Shown one piece after another: positions 12,426-26,000 of a stretch of DNA of 64,000 nucleotides. The notes beneath the pieces are model-generated. The model worked only from the letters and a program-made list of their open reading frames with translations, was not told the origin of the DNA and made no database searches. Position numbers and translations under genes: made by a program. Positions within the stretch are counted from its first letter, which is position 1, and each line of letters opens with the position of its first letter. The DNA comes from Ricordea florida (lineage: Eukaryota; Cnidaria; Anthozoa; Corallimorpharia; Ricordeidae), in contig OX453273.1 of assembly GCA_949710005.1 (NCBI GenBank), forward strand, positions 33,793,250 through 33,857,249. The letters are read 5' to 3'.

Positions 12426-13120
12426 ATGACAGGCTAGTCGGATATCGAGGAGAACTAAAATCTCATGACTACTTGTATTACTTGCTGAATATTTGTTTTT
12501 GGTACAAATCACGTACATGATTGCTGTTCACTGAGTGATGGTCACGATGCAACTGACTAAAACTTATTAGAAAGAAGCTAGTTTCCAAAGATTTTGGAGC
12601 TAAAATGGGTCTATCAAACAAGTTGATCCAAGGAAAGCTTTCCGCCCGGCCACTACAATATATAGCAATTTGCGGGCTTACTTCTAAATCAGGTTAACAT
12701 ACAAAGCTAACGAACGCTTTCCAGTTCTACTAATTCACTTCCATTTACACGCTGTTATGGCTTTACCTATGGTATTAAATAGATTTAGGCCAGCCTAAAA
12801 GCGGAGCTCCTCACACAGACCCTCACACATTGAAAATGTTGTCACTAAAGTTATTAAATACGCCTGATGTACGCAACTACTTAAAGAAGATTCGATAGCT
12901 CAAATAAATCGTCAAAAAAAAACATCTAGCTCGCGACTCAACGGAAGAACCATTACCTGGTCAGCAAAATTATAATAGTTTTAAAGCAACACCAAAAGCA
13001 GCTAGGCAGCTCTTTAACAAAGGAAAAATAGACACTCAGCTTTATGCTTATGTCCCTCCAAAAACGCTTGAAAACTTGTAGGAAGAAAATTTTTCCTCCA
13101 AAACCGCTATGAATATAGAG

Positions 13121-13272
13121 ATTACTTCATGGTTTATAGTGAGGGCGGACGATTTTTCTTCACGAGTTGTGAAGAATAGAAAACGAACGAGTGAGCGCAG
13201 CGAACGAGTGAGTTTACTTTTCTTCACAACGAGTGAAGAAAAATGTTACGGGCGAACTAACCATGAAGTAAT
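13121..13272. repeat. Imperfect palindromic element
   Basis: ATTACTTCATGGTT at the left edge and AACCATGAAGTAAT at the right edge are exact complements. Inner blocks (TTTTTCTTCAC with GTGAAGAAAAA) also pair. It is a MITE-like fold-back with no coding capacity. Confidence 0.75.
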
Positions 13273-16200
13273 TTGCTTATTTTTTAGGTTTATGACAGTC
13301 AAGTTAAAAATGCGTTCAAAATTTACTTCTCGAAAATGATACAAACATTGCACGAACTGGAAAATTCTACTTGAAACACTGTTGGAAATGTCGCTAGAAG
13401 TATAAGAACTAAAGACAGTTAAAAACGTTTTCAAACGACTCATGAATGACTCAGGAATGTCTTGTGTACGGGAAATACAATGTAAAATTACCTTTTTGTT
13501 TTGATCAGTTTAATGCGGCTCTTGCTTTTTCAAACACCACTTCTTTTGAGATGCTGAATCCGTAGCTTCTTTATTCAAATAACCGTTGCGAAAGAGAGAA
13601 CGCAGCGAACTTGGCTCATAATCTTTGTTTTCCTTCTTTCCCACTGCTACCGGACAAATTCACTCATGAACTGAATTGAGCTCGTTTGAAGGAATTTCTT
13701 CTACGGACCTTGATTCGCCTTTCAACGTCAAGAATTCTTTCAGTGAAGCGACGGGCTGTTCGGATTTGTTATTCGTATTTTTAGTTTCTTGATCTTGTAT
13801 GAAGTCCTCGACTGAAGCTGTATCTGCAAACCTAGAATTTCTCAAAGAAGAAGCTGAGGAAGAAGCCGTTATTGCTCACTTTTTGCCGAGTTGATGGCGC
13901 CAAAACTGATCCCACCTCTATGAACAGTGAATTGGTCGGACCATTTTTTTTCACTAGTGAAGAAAATGGTCCAACCAATCAAATTGCTTCTAGTTTTTTA
14001 CAGACTATTTTTCTCACACAGATTTATAAGGAGTAAATCTCAGTACCTATGGAATAAAATCCGTTTCTTCAGCAAAACATTGTAGACTGCTGTAGACTGC
14101 TGGCTGTAGGTTGTGTAGCCGCGGCAAGCCGCGAAAAGCGCGCGAAAAACAAAGCCTCCTTTCGGTTTAAGACCTTCTAAATATCCCGGACGCCATGTTG
14201 GGGCAACGTCGTTCGTCGTCGTCGCTAGGCGCACGCGCCCGCGAGCCATGCCGCTAGTCACAATGACCATGAAAACTCAAGCGCATGGTTTTCTCAATTT
14301 CTATCCTCGCACGGTAGTTATGGGGCTCCGCTCTGCGGCTCTTCGAGCCGCTGTGGAGCTCCGCTATAATTCCAAAATTTTCTCAATAAAATACACCCCA
14401 AGGGTATTCAGTATCATTCGTTCTAACGCAGGGATTGCGGTCGAATCGAAACGTCAGATTTCCTTTTATCCTAATCATCAACTTACTTTATCAACTGATA
14501 CAATTTTTTTTCATTTTTTAGCTAAGCTTTACCTCTTTGTTGAACGTTAATATCAAAATGAAATCGTAGAGAGTTTCAAAATTGTATGTTCATTGTTTAT
14601 TTATTTCGCCATTATTCCCGTCATGTATTTGTCATGAGCACCGCGTACATGCATGTCCTATAATGTGTAAGTAGACTTGTTTCGCACGTCTTTGATCTTT
14701 TACTGTGTCGCTTATTGTAGTAAAAATTCTATAAAGAGAAGCATGTAATTAAACAGCTTTGCCTGAAGGCGTTAATAGAAAATGGGCAATTTGCATTTGG
14801 AAACCTTACTTGCACAGACTACTTTTCAGTCAGTGACTGAGAGAGACTTAAGATGCTGCTAAAGCTCGGCGTACAGTGAGTGAAAAAAAGCTGCTATTTC
14901 TTAGAAAACTTGGAAGGACCACAGTTGTGCTTGTCGTTATGAGAAAAAAATGTAGCAGGAAGTGAACGCAGACCAGGACTGGAAATGTCAGTCGGTCATC
15001 GGTCACTGGACGACAAAAATTAGCTCATGCATGTCCGACGATATCTTAACTGTGGTCGGTCATGATGCCCGGACAACTTTTTATCATGTATTGTTTTAAA
15101 GATGAATATAATTCAACCTTCCTTTTTTGGTGATGTCCGATCGTATTTTTGTCTTGTTCGACCAAAAATGGTCACTTACTGAGTCGGACATATGTTCTTT
15201 CAAGAAAAAAATTGTTTGTAGCCCTGCAGACGGTGCGAAATATAACGAGTTGTCTCAAACTCATTAACACAGTTTCACTTCTGTCTCATTAAAACACAGT
15301 AAATGTTAATAGCAATTTTAAGGCTTTTAAGCACGATTCTCAGTGTTTTGTCATTGGTTTTGTAGATTATTGTATAGTCGACGACAATGAAAAGGCGAAA
15401 GTGGAGTTTAGCTGGTGAACGTTTTGAGTTCAGCCAGTTCAGAAGCATTATGAAGGCTTTCAGTGCCAGCTGAGATAACCACAAGTGTAAATGATTCCTT
15501 TTTTATTTTCAAATTGTTGTCATTCCCAACACAGGCAAATACTGTATTGATCCAGTATCAGAAATTTATAATCGTGCTTTACTGCCGGGTACGCTCAAGT
15601 GCAATTCCCCTGCTTTCCTTTTTCTGTGAATGGTTTATTTGCTAAAGTTCAGAACCAGCTGTCTTGTTTTGTATAAGAGGCTTCCGTCATTTAAAAATTA
15701 GCAGGGAAAATAGTGTCAGTTGAACGTGGACACTGTTGCTTAAATGAATCTAGTAAAAAGGCAGGAATTGGCATAGAATGAAACCATGGTTAGTAGAAGC
15801 CTGACACGTAACACCTTCCTTTAACTCTAATGCGGCGGAACTGACCCAGCATAAAAGACGCAAATTGCACATTTATAGAACTGACTTGGTTGAAGATCTT
15901 GTTTTTACCTAATAAAGTACATTCCTTTTAGTCTCAGTACTGGTCAAACGTTTCAAGCAGTATTGGTCGATTGAGAAACCCTGTTCTTTTTAAGTCATAT
16001 AAGACATCTGACATGAAGCGTAATTACAGAGCAGAAACAGAAGTGTCAATTGAATGTAGACATTGCGGCCAAAATGAGCCCGGCCAGAAAGGCACCAACG
16101 GACAATAGATACAACATAAAAGCGGTGAATTCTCTTTTGTAATTATTAACTTACCTCTGTAGAGCTCAAAACTCATAAGGCACATATTTTGAGTTGAGTA

Positions 16201-18705
16201 AATCTGTCTTTTTTTTCTGGGATGCACGACTTACAAGCTAGGACCATGAAATGAAGTATCTACCATCAAGCAGGTAATAAATAGAAATTGTGGTATAAAA
16301 TATTCATTGCTTTTATTTGCATAGGCATAAATTACGTTGTCTACATCTTCCTTACTGTGTCTATTATACAACCTCGAGTCAAGCCTAATTACGCTGTATG
16401 TCACAGAAAGCCGTTTCTAAAGTTTCGAATTAATTACTAATGAGGCGAGAGAAACGAGCAGTCAAATCTCTTTAAAACCAGTCTTCCGTAATGTAACTAA
16501 AAACACAAAATTTCTTTTGGTTTTACGTTCGTTTGGCGTAACTTTTATTTCCTTTGAAACGAAGACCGGTCATCATAATTACCACGGAGGCAAAATATTC
16601 GATACCGAAAAAAGGCCTGTTGAAAATTCTCATTAGTAAGAAAAGCGAGCGGACATAGTTTTAAACTCCTCTTACTAAGCACCCCAGGTTACTCTGAGAT
16701 AAATTTAATTGATGACGAAATGCTTCGGAAAGTATTTAAATAAGTTTCTTCTCTAATGTTAAGTTAAAAGCAATTGACTTTAATAACGCTGTGTTTGCTA
16801 AGCGGCAGGTAATGTTTTCCTTAGAAAGGTATAAATAAAAACGAGAAACATTTTTTTGCTTTACTCAATGTTGAATAATCAGCAAGTGTTTCTAAAACAA
16901 AGCTTTCAAGAAAGTTATCGAAAGCACTCGATCGCGAGAAAATGAAATAATTATGAACGTTAATGAAAAAAAACCTTGACTCGAGTTGGGTACATGGCTG
17001 TCTTTTGCAAAGTGGCTTTGGTGCCATTTTCTTTTAAAGATGTTGATGCAGCCAGAGTTACGTACAAAGTATACTGGTTACCATCCAATACAAATTCTAT
17101 TCCTGAATGAATCACTTATATGATAATATAAATTGTTCTTTGATCGATCAACATCCAGTGACTACATCGAGTGACAAAAGAAGAATTTATATTATCATCA
17201 CATTTTCCACGATGGACAACAACCCAATTACTTAATTATTACCAAAAAGAAAACGAAAAATACTCGATGTACTTGTCTTGTAAATTTAAAGTGCGAAATT
17301 CGTATACAGAAATGACCATACCTTCTGTTAAGCCGTTATGCTTTTAAATTCATGGCCACCAGACGATCAAAACAAAGGTTGGCAAATCCAGTTACAGCTT
17401 TGAGTTTCCTCCAGTCGCCTTGTCGTGCCAACCAGCAGTAGTTGTAATGTTATTGTGTAAATCTATTCCAGCGGTTATGGAAATCAATCGGGGAATCCCA
17501 CCATGCCGAATCGTACTAGCCGGTTTAAGTTCCGGATAACAGCGGTCGCTTTACATTCGTGGATGTTTCGTAGTTGTTGAACGAATCCCAATGGTCACAT
17601 TGGAGTAATCCGACAGGAGGCCGAACACATGAACTGTCAGGTGCATTTTACTGCACGGTTACCAAGTGTTGATTGGTTCTCTAAGCTGTCGAATATCCAG
17701 GACTTTACGGACTGCCAAAGACAGCTAATTAGTAAGATATTAATAGTCGCTTTTCAATTCATTTTATTCTCTCGTGATTTCGAAAGAGTGCTCAGTATGA
17801 CAAAGTCTCGTCTTCGGAACGCTAAATTGCCTTTTTTTTCTCTAATTATAAACTGAGTAGAAATCCTTTCGGATAGCGATTCAAAAGAGTTCTACAGTGT
17901 TTCCACCTGAAATTTGGGTGCGTTTCATGTAAGTTGTAAGACGTCGTACGTTCCCACAGCATTTAAGAAAAAGAAAAGGAAGAAAAAATATACAGACTAC
18001 AAAAAAGCAGCCAGAATATTATGAGACACTGTCTGGAAAAATCCCAGTGAGGGAGGGGTAGAGTCGCACACGAACCTTAAACCTCACACCGCCGGTCTTA
18101 GTTACTCCCCCCCTGGATGGGATACTAGTTCAACTCAGGGTTACCCTCAGCATTGTATCGCCGGTACCTATTTATACCTGGGTGGAGAGAGAGAGACAGT
18201 GGAGTTGTCTGATGGAAGACTACAGTGTCATCACCAGGGCTCGAAATCAGGACCTCCTGCTTGCTAAGAAGTTTGATACGCTAACCTGTACATTACCGAG
18301 TCTGCGGATATCAAAAGTGATCTTTTGATATGGTTTATATGGTTTATGGTTTTTATGGAAGACGGTGAATACTTAAAAATCATTGTAGGCAAAATACAAT
18401 GCTCTGTCGAGTTTTCTTGCAAGGCTGATGAACCATAAAGGGCTGCAAAACATCCGTAACGTAATCAAATTGATGTCGCCGAAGGACAGGGAAACTCGTT
18501 TCCCGGTATTCGGTTTTATAAACACGGCAACCCAAACATCATCTTTGTTTTTTCTACTAACTTGTCTAAATTTTTTCCAAAGTACGATTACAAAATATGC
18601 GTTGCTTGACCAGGCTGTAACGTACCCTCTTCGGTTTAACCAAGGAAAGCACGATTCGTCAGTTAATATTTAAGTGGGCCTCCGTTCGCTAACAGTTCTT
18701 AGAAA

Positions 18706-18884
18706 ATAGAGCGTATGCACTTGACGTCATGGCATCCATGTTGGTGTTCCCAAACAAAGAAAAGGCGGCCATGTTGGTGTCCCAAACTGATCCTCTAGGA
18801 ATTAAGTGCTATTCTTATGCAAACATTTTATTTTGTTCCCGTTAAAAACATGGCCGCTGATCATGTGAGTGAATACGCTCTATA
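18706..18884. repeat. Interspersed MITE, copy A
   Basis: The unit runs from ATAGAGCGTATGCAC to GTGAGTGAATACGCTCTAT, giving short imperfect terminal inverted repeats. It contains two copies of GGC(A/G)(T/G)CCATGTTGGTGT-like sequence. A second copy about 90% alike by eye lies at 23147-23326. Confidence 0.75.
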
Positions 18885-19249
18885 GGTGTTTCGAAAGGAC
18901 TACTTGAAAACACAATTACACATAGCAGCCATTGAAATTTAAAATTCAAGCGTGACTCAAAATCAACTTCACTCAGATCTTATAAACAATCGCTGTAGTT
19001 TACGCATGCTCAAGAACTAAAAGCAAGCACATTAAATCAAAGGAAGAAGAAGAAAATAAAAGGCTATTCTTAATAGAACCGACAGAAAGAACCACATCCA
19101 AATAATTCAATCAAAAGTCAAATGTCCGCTCCTGTTTGTTTAACATTTAACTGCGACATGTCTGAATTACATCTATAGTTTACCTTAGCTGCACTTAGCT
19201 TATAGAACAACAGACTACCCAAATTTTCCATATGACACTTTGTTCGGCC

Positions 19250-19620
19250 GGGGTGGTCTAGTGGTTAGAACAGTCGTCATGGAGTCGATAGAGGGTCCTG
19301 AAGACGTAATGGGAATTGGGATTGGCCGGGTTTAGCTCTGGGAAAATAGGATTTAAGTCACTGGGACTGGGAATGTTTTTCAAATTCTGCCTGTGGAAAT
19401 GGGATTTAACAACTGGGAAAAGAGATTTCAGGAAAAAAAGATGGGCTGGGAAATGGGATTGGTATCTCCGCTTCAGGACCCTATCGATAGGTGCCGGGTT
19501 CAAATCGTGGAATGGCTCTCAATCTGGCTTGGGGGCAGGGGCTTCCCACCCCTTTAGTGGTTCTTCTAAGGATCGTAGGGATTACTCTCCATCTGGCTTG
19601 GGGGTCGAGTAGTTTCACCC
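19250..19620 (+). repeat. tRNA-derived SINE split by a nested element
   Basis: An A-box-like TGGTCTAGTGGTTAG (about 19253-19267) and a B-box-like GCCGGGTTCAAATCG (about 19493-19507) mark a tRNA-derived SINE. Between them lies a 192-bp insertion at 19292-19483 with complementary ends AGGGTCCTGAAG and CTTCAGGACCCT, flanked on both sides by TCGATAG as a probable 7-bp target duplication. Confidence 0.65.
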
Positions 19621-20411
19621 CTCCATCTTCATTTTTTTTTATTTTCATTCTAAATTTAAAATTACAGGCAAATAGATAAAAATATACTATAAAAGACTTT
19701 CTTTTTTTTCTTTCGTCTTTTAAGCCCTTTTTGTGCTTTAGTATCTAAATAAGATTGGGTTTATTTCTTTCAGTGTTTTCTAAAAAAATACCAATAACTT
19801 GGAAAGTCAACGGACCAGTATTAAGCACGACGTAACGAAAAAAAAAATGTACCAGCTGCAGTGCCTTCTCAATTTGAACGCTTACTTCGCATGTTTTGTT
19901 CCTCTTTTCCTGATTTCCCTAAAAATTTCATAAATTTCAAATTTCTCCCTGATGTTTAAGCTTTTTATATGCACAGCTTGAGAAGTGGGCATTGTTTTCC
20001 TTGCGTTGTTATTGGGTAAAGATTAGTACGAAACAGACCTGCAGAGAACACAGCTCACTCTATCGGCTGCTGTTGTTACATCACAGTAAGCCACTACCTG
20101 ACACAGCCAAACCTCGTTTACGAAACCATACGAGTCTCTGCATCCAGCAGCCAAAATACGATTTGAATGATTAATTACTCTCAAACATTTGCGTTAGCAA
20201 AGCGCATTTAGGCTCGCGTGCCTAAATGCACTTTGCAAATGTTATTTACACCCGGGACTTAGCTAAATGGGGCTGCTCAACCGCCGAAAGGGAGTATGGG
20301 TGTTCATCTTGAGTTCATCTGTTTGTGCTTGCCTTCTGAGCTAGGCTTGGTCTGCAGGCAATGCAGACGTTTTGGATGAATTCACACACGGGCTCCTGAT
20401 TCACATGAATC

Positions 20412-20546
20412 ATATGTTGTAGTTCAATTTTATCCTTGGTTCAAATTTTATTTTCCTTTGTTTTTTGATATGGTAATGTGTGATAACGAGTTTGAAACAA
20501 AGGAAAATAGAATTTGAACCAAGGATAAAGTTGAACTACAACATAT
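20412..20546. repeat. Fold-back element, about 48-bp arms
   Basis: ATATGTTGTAGTTCAATTTT at the left edge pairs with its near-complement ending in CAACATAT at the right. The arms also include CCTTGGTTCAAATTTTATTT and its complement. The central spacer is about 35 bp. Confidence 0.8.
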
Positions 20547-21898
20547 ATCGTAATACAGGAGGGCCATAGTTAGAAGTGGAACAGCTTACAGCGCTCAAAC
20601 GTTGAAGGTAAATGAAGCATCCTGGGACCCTCAAGATCATCTTGATATAAGGAGATCTGTGTTGAGTTGGCGCAAACGTGATGTCATTGCTGTGATGGCT
20701 ATGTCCCACGATTTGTCGTGTGGTCAGTTGAAAACAGCTTTTGACCCCACTTCTTGTAACGCGTGCGGTTTGTTAATAAAGGCGTGCAATACTTTGCGTG
20801 ATACTGTGATTGTTCCTATTGTCATGAAAGTAATATTAATCAAAAGTGTTTAAAAAAATTCTGGTTGAAATCGATTACCTCTAAAATCGTGCTAACCTTT
20901 ACTCTGACCCATGAAAATTGCTTAGGGTAACAAATAGTAGTCTCAATTAAATTGCTTTACAGGGCCAGAGATGTTAACGGCTTTCTTTAATTCATGACCA
21001 ATTTATTAAATTTTATGCCAACCTATCCATACAAAAAAAAAACAAGGATGTTGCTTGCGATAGGAAAATCCGCCTAATTTGCGAAAGAAAACCTATCTTG
21101 TTTAATTTGTTGGGATAGTCATGCCAAGGAGGAAAGGAGTTGAGGTTCAGTAAGGTGGAGAATGGGCTGCGTCTGAGTCTGCTCAAAAGTACTAATACCA
21201 ATTAGACATATGGTCATGAAGGTGTCTCTTTCCCGGGTAGAGATCTAATGTATGTACCCACCACGAGTCCCCTGTACGTAATTGAATGGTACGTTGACGT
21301 AACTGAATGGTGCATTGAATAATTTAGCGTGTGTTACGTAGTTGGGGACTCGTGGTCGGTATATATACAAGATCTTTCGCCTTTTCCGAAAGAGTTCCAA
21401 TGGCAGTAAAGAACGTTAACCCTAAGGATTTTCAGAGGTTTGTTTTTATGAAATACGGGCAGAGACGTACGCTCAAGGACTTGCAAACCAAATGACCCTG
21501 GCCAAAATTAAAACAAACATATTATTCACCTCTCTATGACGAACAAGTTTTTTGTGTTTGTGACGTTTAATTGTTGCTTTTTTGTTTGTTTCTTGACTAC
21601 GAAAAGAAGACAGTTATCGAGAAACATTTTATTTCCTAAGCAGAGCACCTGCTCCGGTTCTTTGTTCAAATAAGCGTGGAATACCTTTGAGACCTTTAGC
21701 CAGTGTTTGAAACAATAGGTGTTGCAAAAATGCTTATTACAAACAGTAACAATTGAAATAACCTGACCGAAAATCAATCTCACTCGGATTTTTTAAACAA
21801 TCTCTGGAACATAGATGTACGCATGTTCAACAGCTAAAAGCAAGCCCATTAAATCAAAGGGGAGAAGAAGAAAATAAAAGGCTATTCTCAATAGATAT

Positions 21899-22096
21899 TG
21901 TGGGGATAGTTTCTAAAGAAACTGGTGCTGCGTTGGTGGGAAATTGAAACACAAGAAACTGGATAAATCAAACGAGTTGATTAAGTAAGTTATACCACCG
22001 TAAGGTAAATGAGAGGTGCTGACGTTTCGAGCGTTAGCCCTTCGTCGGAGCGAAAGGGCTAACGCTCGAACGAAGGGCTAACGCTCGAAATAAATG
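21899..22096. repeat. Fold-back element, copy 2 of the 3124-3290 family
   Basis: This copy shares the GTGCTGCGTTGGTGGGAAAT flank, the GTTATACCACCGTAAGGTAA arm and the GACGTTTCGAGCGTTAGCCC core with the element at 3124-3290, but its right arm is replaced by a repeated core fragment (GGGCTAACGCTCGAA occurs twice). It is a truncated or rearranged copy. Confidence 0.75.
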
Positions 22097-22879
22097 CACT
22101 TGGTAGAGAAAGATAAGCTAGTTTAATTATTAATACAAATACTGTGTATTCTTGCAAATACTGCTGGCTTAAAACAAAATTACAACTGATACCTTCTCTT
22201 TCTCTTTGCTCATCGCAGCTTTAGAGAAATTCAGTAAAAATCTTCAGATCACACAGGGTTTTCTTTTTGGTGTTGTTGGTCTCTTTTTCGGCTTTGGGAA
22301 ACGGAAACGAAAAACCACAACGAATCTTGCTGCGGCCATTATTTTGAAGAAAAAACAAACAACGTGCATTCAGGAAAGTTTGAAAGGGCGGGAATCGTGA
22401 CGTCATTGCTCGATGTGACCGCTTGTGCTACCATCGAAAACTACGCCACTCAGTTCCCGGATGTAGTGGTTGTTTTGATTCAACGAGTGGTTTAGTTCCC
22501 GGTAAAACACTCTCGTCCATATAATGAATATAACAAATCAAATTCTCATAGAACTGTATTAAGTTAAACTGCTCTTACATTGTGAAAGGCGCATTTGTCG
22601 GTACTGTCTCCGGCAAACTCGGAAAAGGAAAATCCTAGTTCTAGATCTCCCAATAGGAGTCGAACATACGACCTTCCGATTACTAGGCTCGACTCCTGTC
22701 AAGAAAACTCGGATCTGCTTTTATCGATTTTTCCTGTGACCGTGTGGAAAACAAAACATCTTTCAAAAATTCTTCAGACTCAAAATATGCCATCTTCATT
22801 ACTATTCAACTACTCTCACATTCAGTCAAATTCGATCCTTTGTAGTTTTGGTTTTTGTTCGCCTAGAAAACACATTGGC

Positions 22880-23056
22880 TTATACAGAATTGTCTCTAGG
22901 CCGCCCTTCCACGACTTGACTGTTTTTCTTTTTTATGTGTGTGAAGATTGTGTAACATAGCGAGCCAAACAGTTCTAGAACTTCCACGCATGTCAACGCC
23001 GATATTCCGATCCACATTCCCATCAGTCCGCCAATATCTGACACAAAGCCTTCAAC
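22880..23056 (-). CDS. Channel exon 12: TM2, selectivity filter, C-terminus
   Basis: This is the terminal coding exon: acceptor AAATAG at 23057-23062, then 58 codons and a TAA stop at 22880-22882. It encodes DIGGLMGMWIGISALT, the TM2 pore helix whose GIS is the G-x-S filter of the family, followed by an LTCVEVLEL segment and a short cytoplasmic tail with KKK. The plus-strand 121-codon frame across it (22595-22960) is a shadow. Confidence 0.92.
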   Translation of the reverse strand, partial: VEGFVSDIGGLMGMWIGISALTCVEVLELFGSLCYTIFTHIKKKNSQVVEGRPRDNSV

Positions 23057-26000
23057 CTATTTAAGATAGCAAAACATGTGATTATGTCAGTTAAAATTTG
23101 CGCTACGAGTTAGGCTTCAACGATTTCAAGATACTGTTAACGCTCTTATAGTGCGTATGCACATGACGTCACGGCAGCCATGTTGGTGTCCCTAAACAAA
23201 GAAAAGGCGGCCATGTTGGTGTCCTAAACTGATCCCCCAGGAATTTAATTCTATTCTTATGCAAACATCTTGTTTTGTTTTGCTTAAAAACATGGCCGCT
23301 GATCACGTGAGTGAATAGGCTCTATAAGCTCCGTCCAGACAAATGTTAGCAGGTTAGGGCGAGGGTCCTGAAGGAGAAGGGGGAGAAAGAGGGGTTTATT
23401 AAAAATCAATTGATAAGGCACTACTATCAAGCTATCTGAAAAGAAATAAGCATGCTTGTTTGCATTCTCCCACTTGAGATGAGTCGGTTTGGCCAATCTA
23501 CCAGAGCTTTTGCCTCAGTCTTCGCTAACCGCGCGTCAGGCGAGTGTGCTATTCAAGAGAAGTTATCAATGTTTTTTTTGAAGTGTGAAATCGCAAAAAG
23601 TATTTGAAATAATTATTGTAGCTTCTTGGGAATGGCAAGTCAAAATGGTTAAAGTAATATCGAAAACATGAGGATGTTTTAGGACATAAAAAAGATCCTT
23701 AAAAAACGACGCATAATTATAACGAAGTACTATATCTTAAAGCTGCGTTCACACTTGGTGCCCCAGTACGATTCTTGATAGACACTAATGTCAACGCACC
23801 TTTTTTCAAGTACCAACGCCAGAATTTGGGCACGGTGCCAGTGCCCGAGTACAAGGTCTCGACCTTGTACTCCTGCATAGAACTGGGCACTGATTCCTTG
23901 TGCGCACACGTTTGTCCCAGTGTCTGAAAACAGCACCATTTTGTGCCGGTGCCCGGGTACTAGTGCTCGGGCACCAAGTGTTAACGCAGCATTACTAAAT
24001 TTGACGTCTTTGGTTTGTGAAAACACATACACATGCGTGTTTCTCCAGATATCCAATTACTTTAAATTGCTTGATCTCCTTTGTCTCCTCGGTATATTGC
24101 ATCTTTAGTGACTCGGAAACAATTTTTAATAATCCTTGACATTTTGAAGTAAGATATCATAATTCTTACCGTGTAAGCCATCTCTTCTTCTATCTCTTCA
24201 TAGTTAAGCTCTCCATAGTACACTCTTAGCTTCAGGAAATGGTCGCTACATATCAAAAACAAAGTTAATAATGGTTGGGAAATGGAAGCATAAATACCAG
24301 TTCTCTAGTAAGTATGTATATCTAGAGAAACGGAAATCGATTTATTTAAATGCATTTTTAAAATTCTAGGAACCTTTCTGTTATGTAGGATTCTTTTGTC
24401 AGTATTTCCTTTTTGGAAAAATGTGAAAATCTGTTAAATGCAATGCGTTCCAGGATTATCTTGGATATACGGGTTATAGTCGTGGTCGTGGCTGGATATT
24501 GAACGAGCTACATGTACCACTTTATGGGCAAAACATGAGCGTATTTGTTTCATCATTTAACACGAATTCTACTTGGTTATTCATTTACCTAATAACTCCT
24601 GTGAGATTTTCATTCCCAGATTGTTCTTTTATCTCAGTCATGAGAATATCCTGAGGAATAACACAACAAACTCTATTGGACTAGCTTCACTGAAAATTTT
24701 CTAATTTTCGGCGGCAAGGAAATCAGTTATTTCTTATATATACAGTGGAATCTTGATTTCTCGAACCTTTGGTTTCTCGAGCATCCCGATATCTCTAAGC
24801 AATTTTCATTTCCCTTCAGGTCATTTCCGATGCAAGGCCCGGTTCAAACGTCGAACTTCACATGTACCAAATCTAATGCAAATGAGAAAAATCTATTGTT
24901 TTCCATCATCTGCATGAGATGCGGCACACTAAAGTTTGACGTTTGAACCAGGTCTAATTTACCCTCGATAACTCCCGACAACTCGAACTAATTTTCGTTC
25001 CCTTTGATGATTTGAGAAATCGAGATTCTACTGTGTCATTATTTATGTTTCAAAGTCAGTTGTGCTGATGATTCAACCTGTACGAGTTGCTTTTCCTGTG
25101 TTTTCTTTCTTTTCGCTTAGAATATAAATGTATTTTGTGGGACTGTCGTCGTTATTCCTTATTTCAAAACAAGAATAAAACAAAATTGAACCCGTTTGAT
25201 CTTGCACAATATTATGATTGTTTTTCTTATCTTCGTAACACACTTGATCAATGATGTTATGCCCCTTAGCAAGTGACGCTTGTACCATTTCAATCGAGTT
25301 TGCACTGGCTATTTCTCGCTTGAGCGGACGGCAAAGATTTTTTTATATCGTGGACCGCGTCCCGATCATAGCGCAGCGTTGTTAAATCGCACGTGGAAAA
25401 TAGGACCCAAAATTTTCATCTCATTCGGCTGTTTTGCATGCCCTGTACACACTCCAATCATAATTAAGCTCCTTTCATTGCCACCTGATTAATTATACGA
25501 CACGATATAAAAAGTCACATCCATGTGCATTTTAAACATCTTCCGAGTGGCTGCTATCTACCGATAAGCGTCCTACCTCGAAAGGTTTTGAGGGCCATTT
25601 GGACAGAGACAAAGTGAACTTGAAAGTGTCCTCTCTTAGGAGACAAAATTATTCAAAATTATTGTTCAATAAAACAAAAAATGTTAAGAGTGCAATTCTC
25701 AGGAGGGATAAAGTTATATAACAATTTCAGTTAGTTAGATAGATGTTCTATCTATAACATATTCCTGTAACCCAAGTGCTGTACTGTGAATTTGAATGAG
25801 CCATATATGAAACATACACACTTCCTGGAACAAATAAACAAGCCTCCACTATGCTCTGTTCGGTTATAAAGTACGCTGGAGATGACGAAACCACCAAAGA
25901 AGTGCAGGGGGAAACAATCGCCTGGGGCTCGTGTTTTCCCCCTACTTCTTGAGGCTTCTTTATTTGTTTTGGAATACAGAGATGGTAATTTATCCACAAA

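Larger units (their letters stand above)
12426..22879. other. Intergenic DNA between the GPCR and the channel gene's 3' end
   Basis: No gene could be supported in these 10.5 kb. The interval holds fold-back elements (13121-13272, 20412-20546, 21899-22096), a MITE at 18706-18884, a tRNA-derived SINE with a nested insertion (19250-19620) and many short random frames. A 98-codon glycine/tryptophan-rich frame at 19316-19612 lies in the nested repeat and is not a gene. Confidence 0.55.

Noticed and set aside
19316..19612. 98-codon glycine/tryptophan-rich plus-strand frame
   Set aside because: It runs through the nested repeat and SINE at 19250-19620; the biased composition comes from GGGA-rich repeat sequence.
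22595..22960. 121-codon plus-strand open frame
   Set aside because: It lies opposite the TM2 exon of the channel gene, has no recognisable content, and the minus strand explains the sequence.
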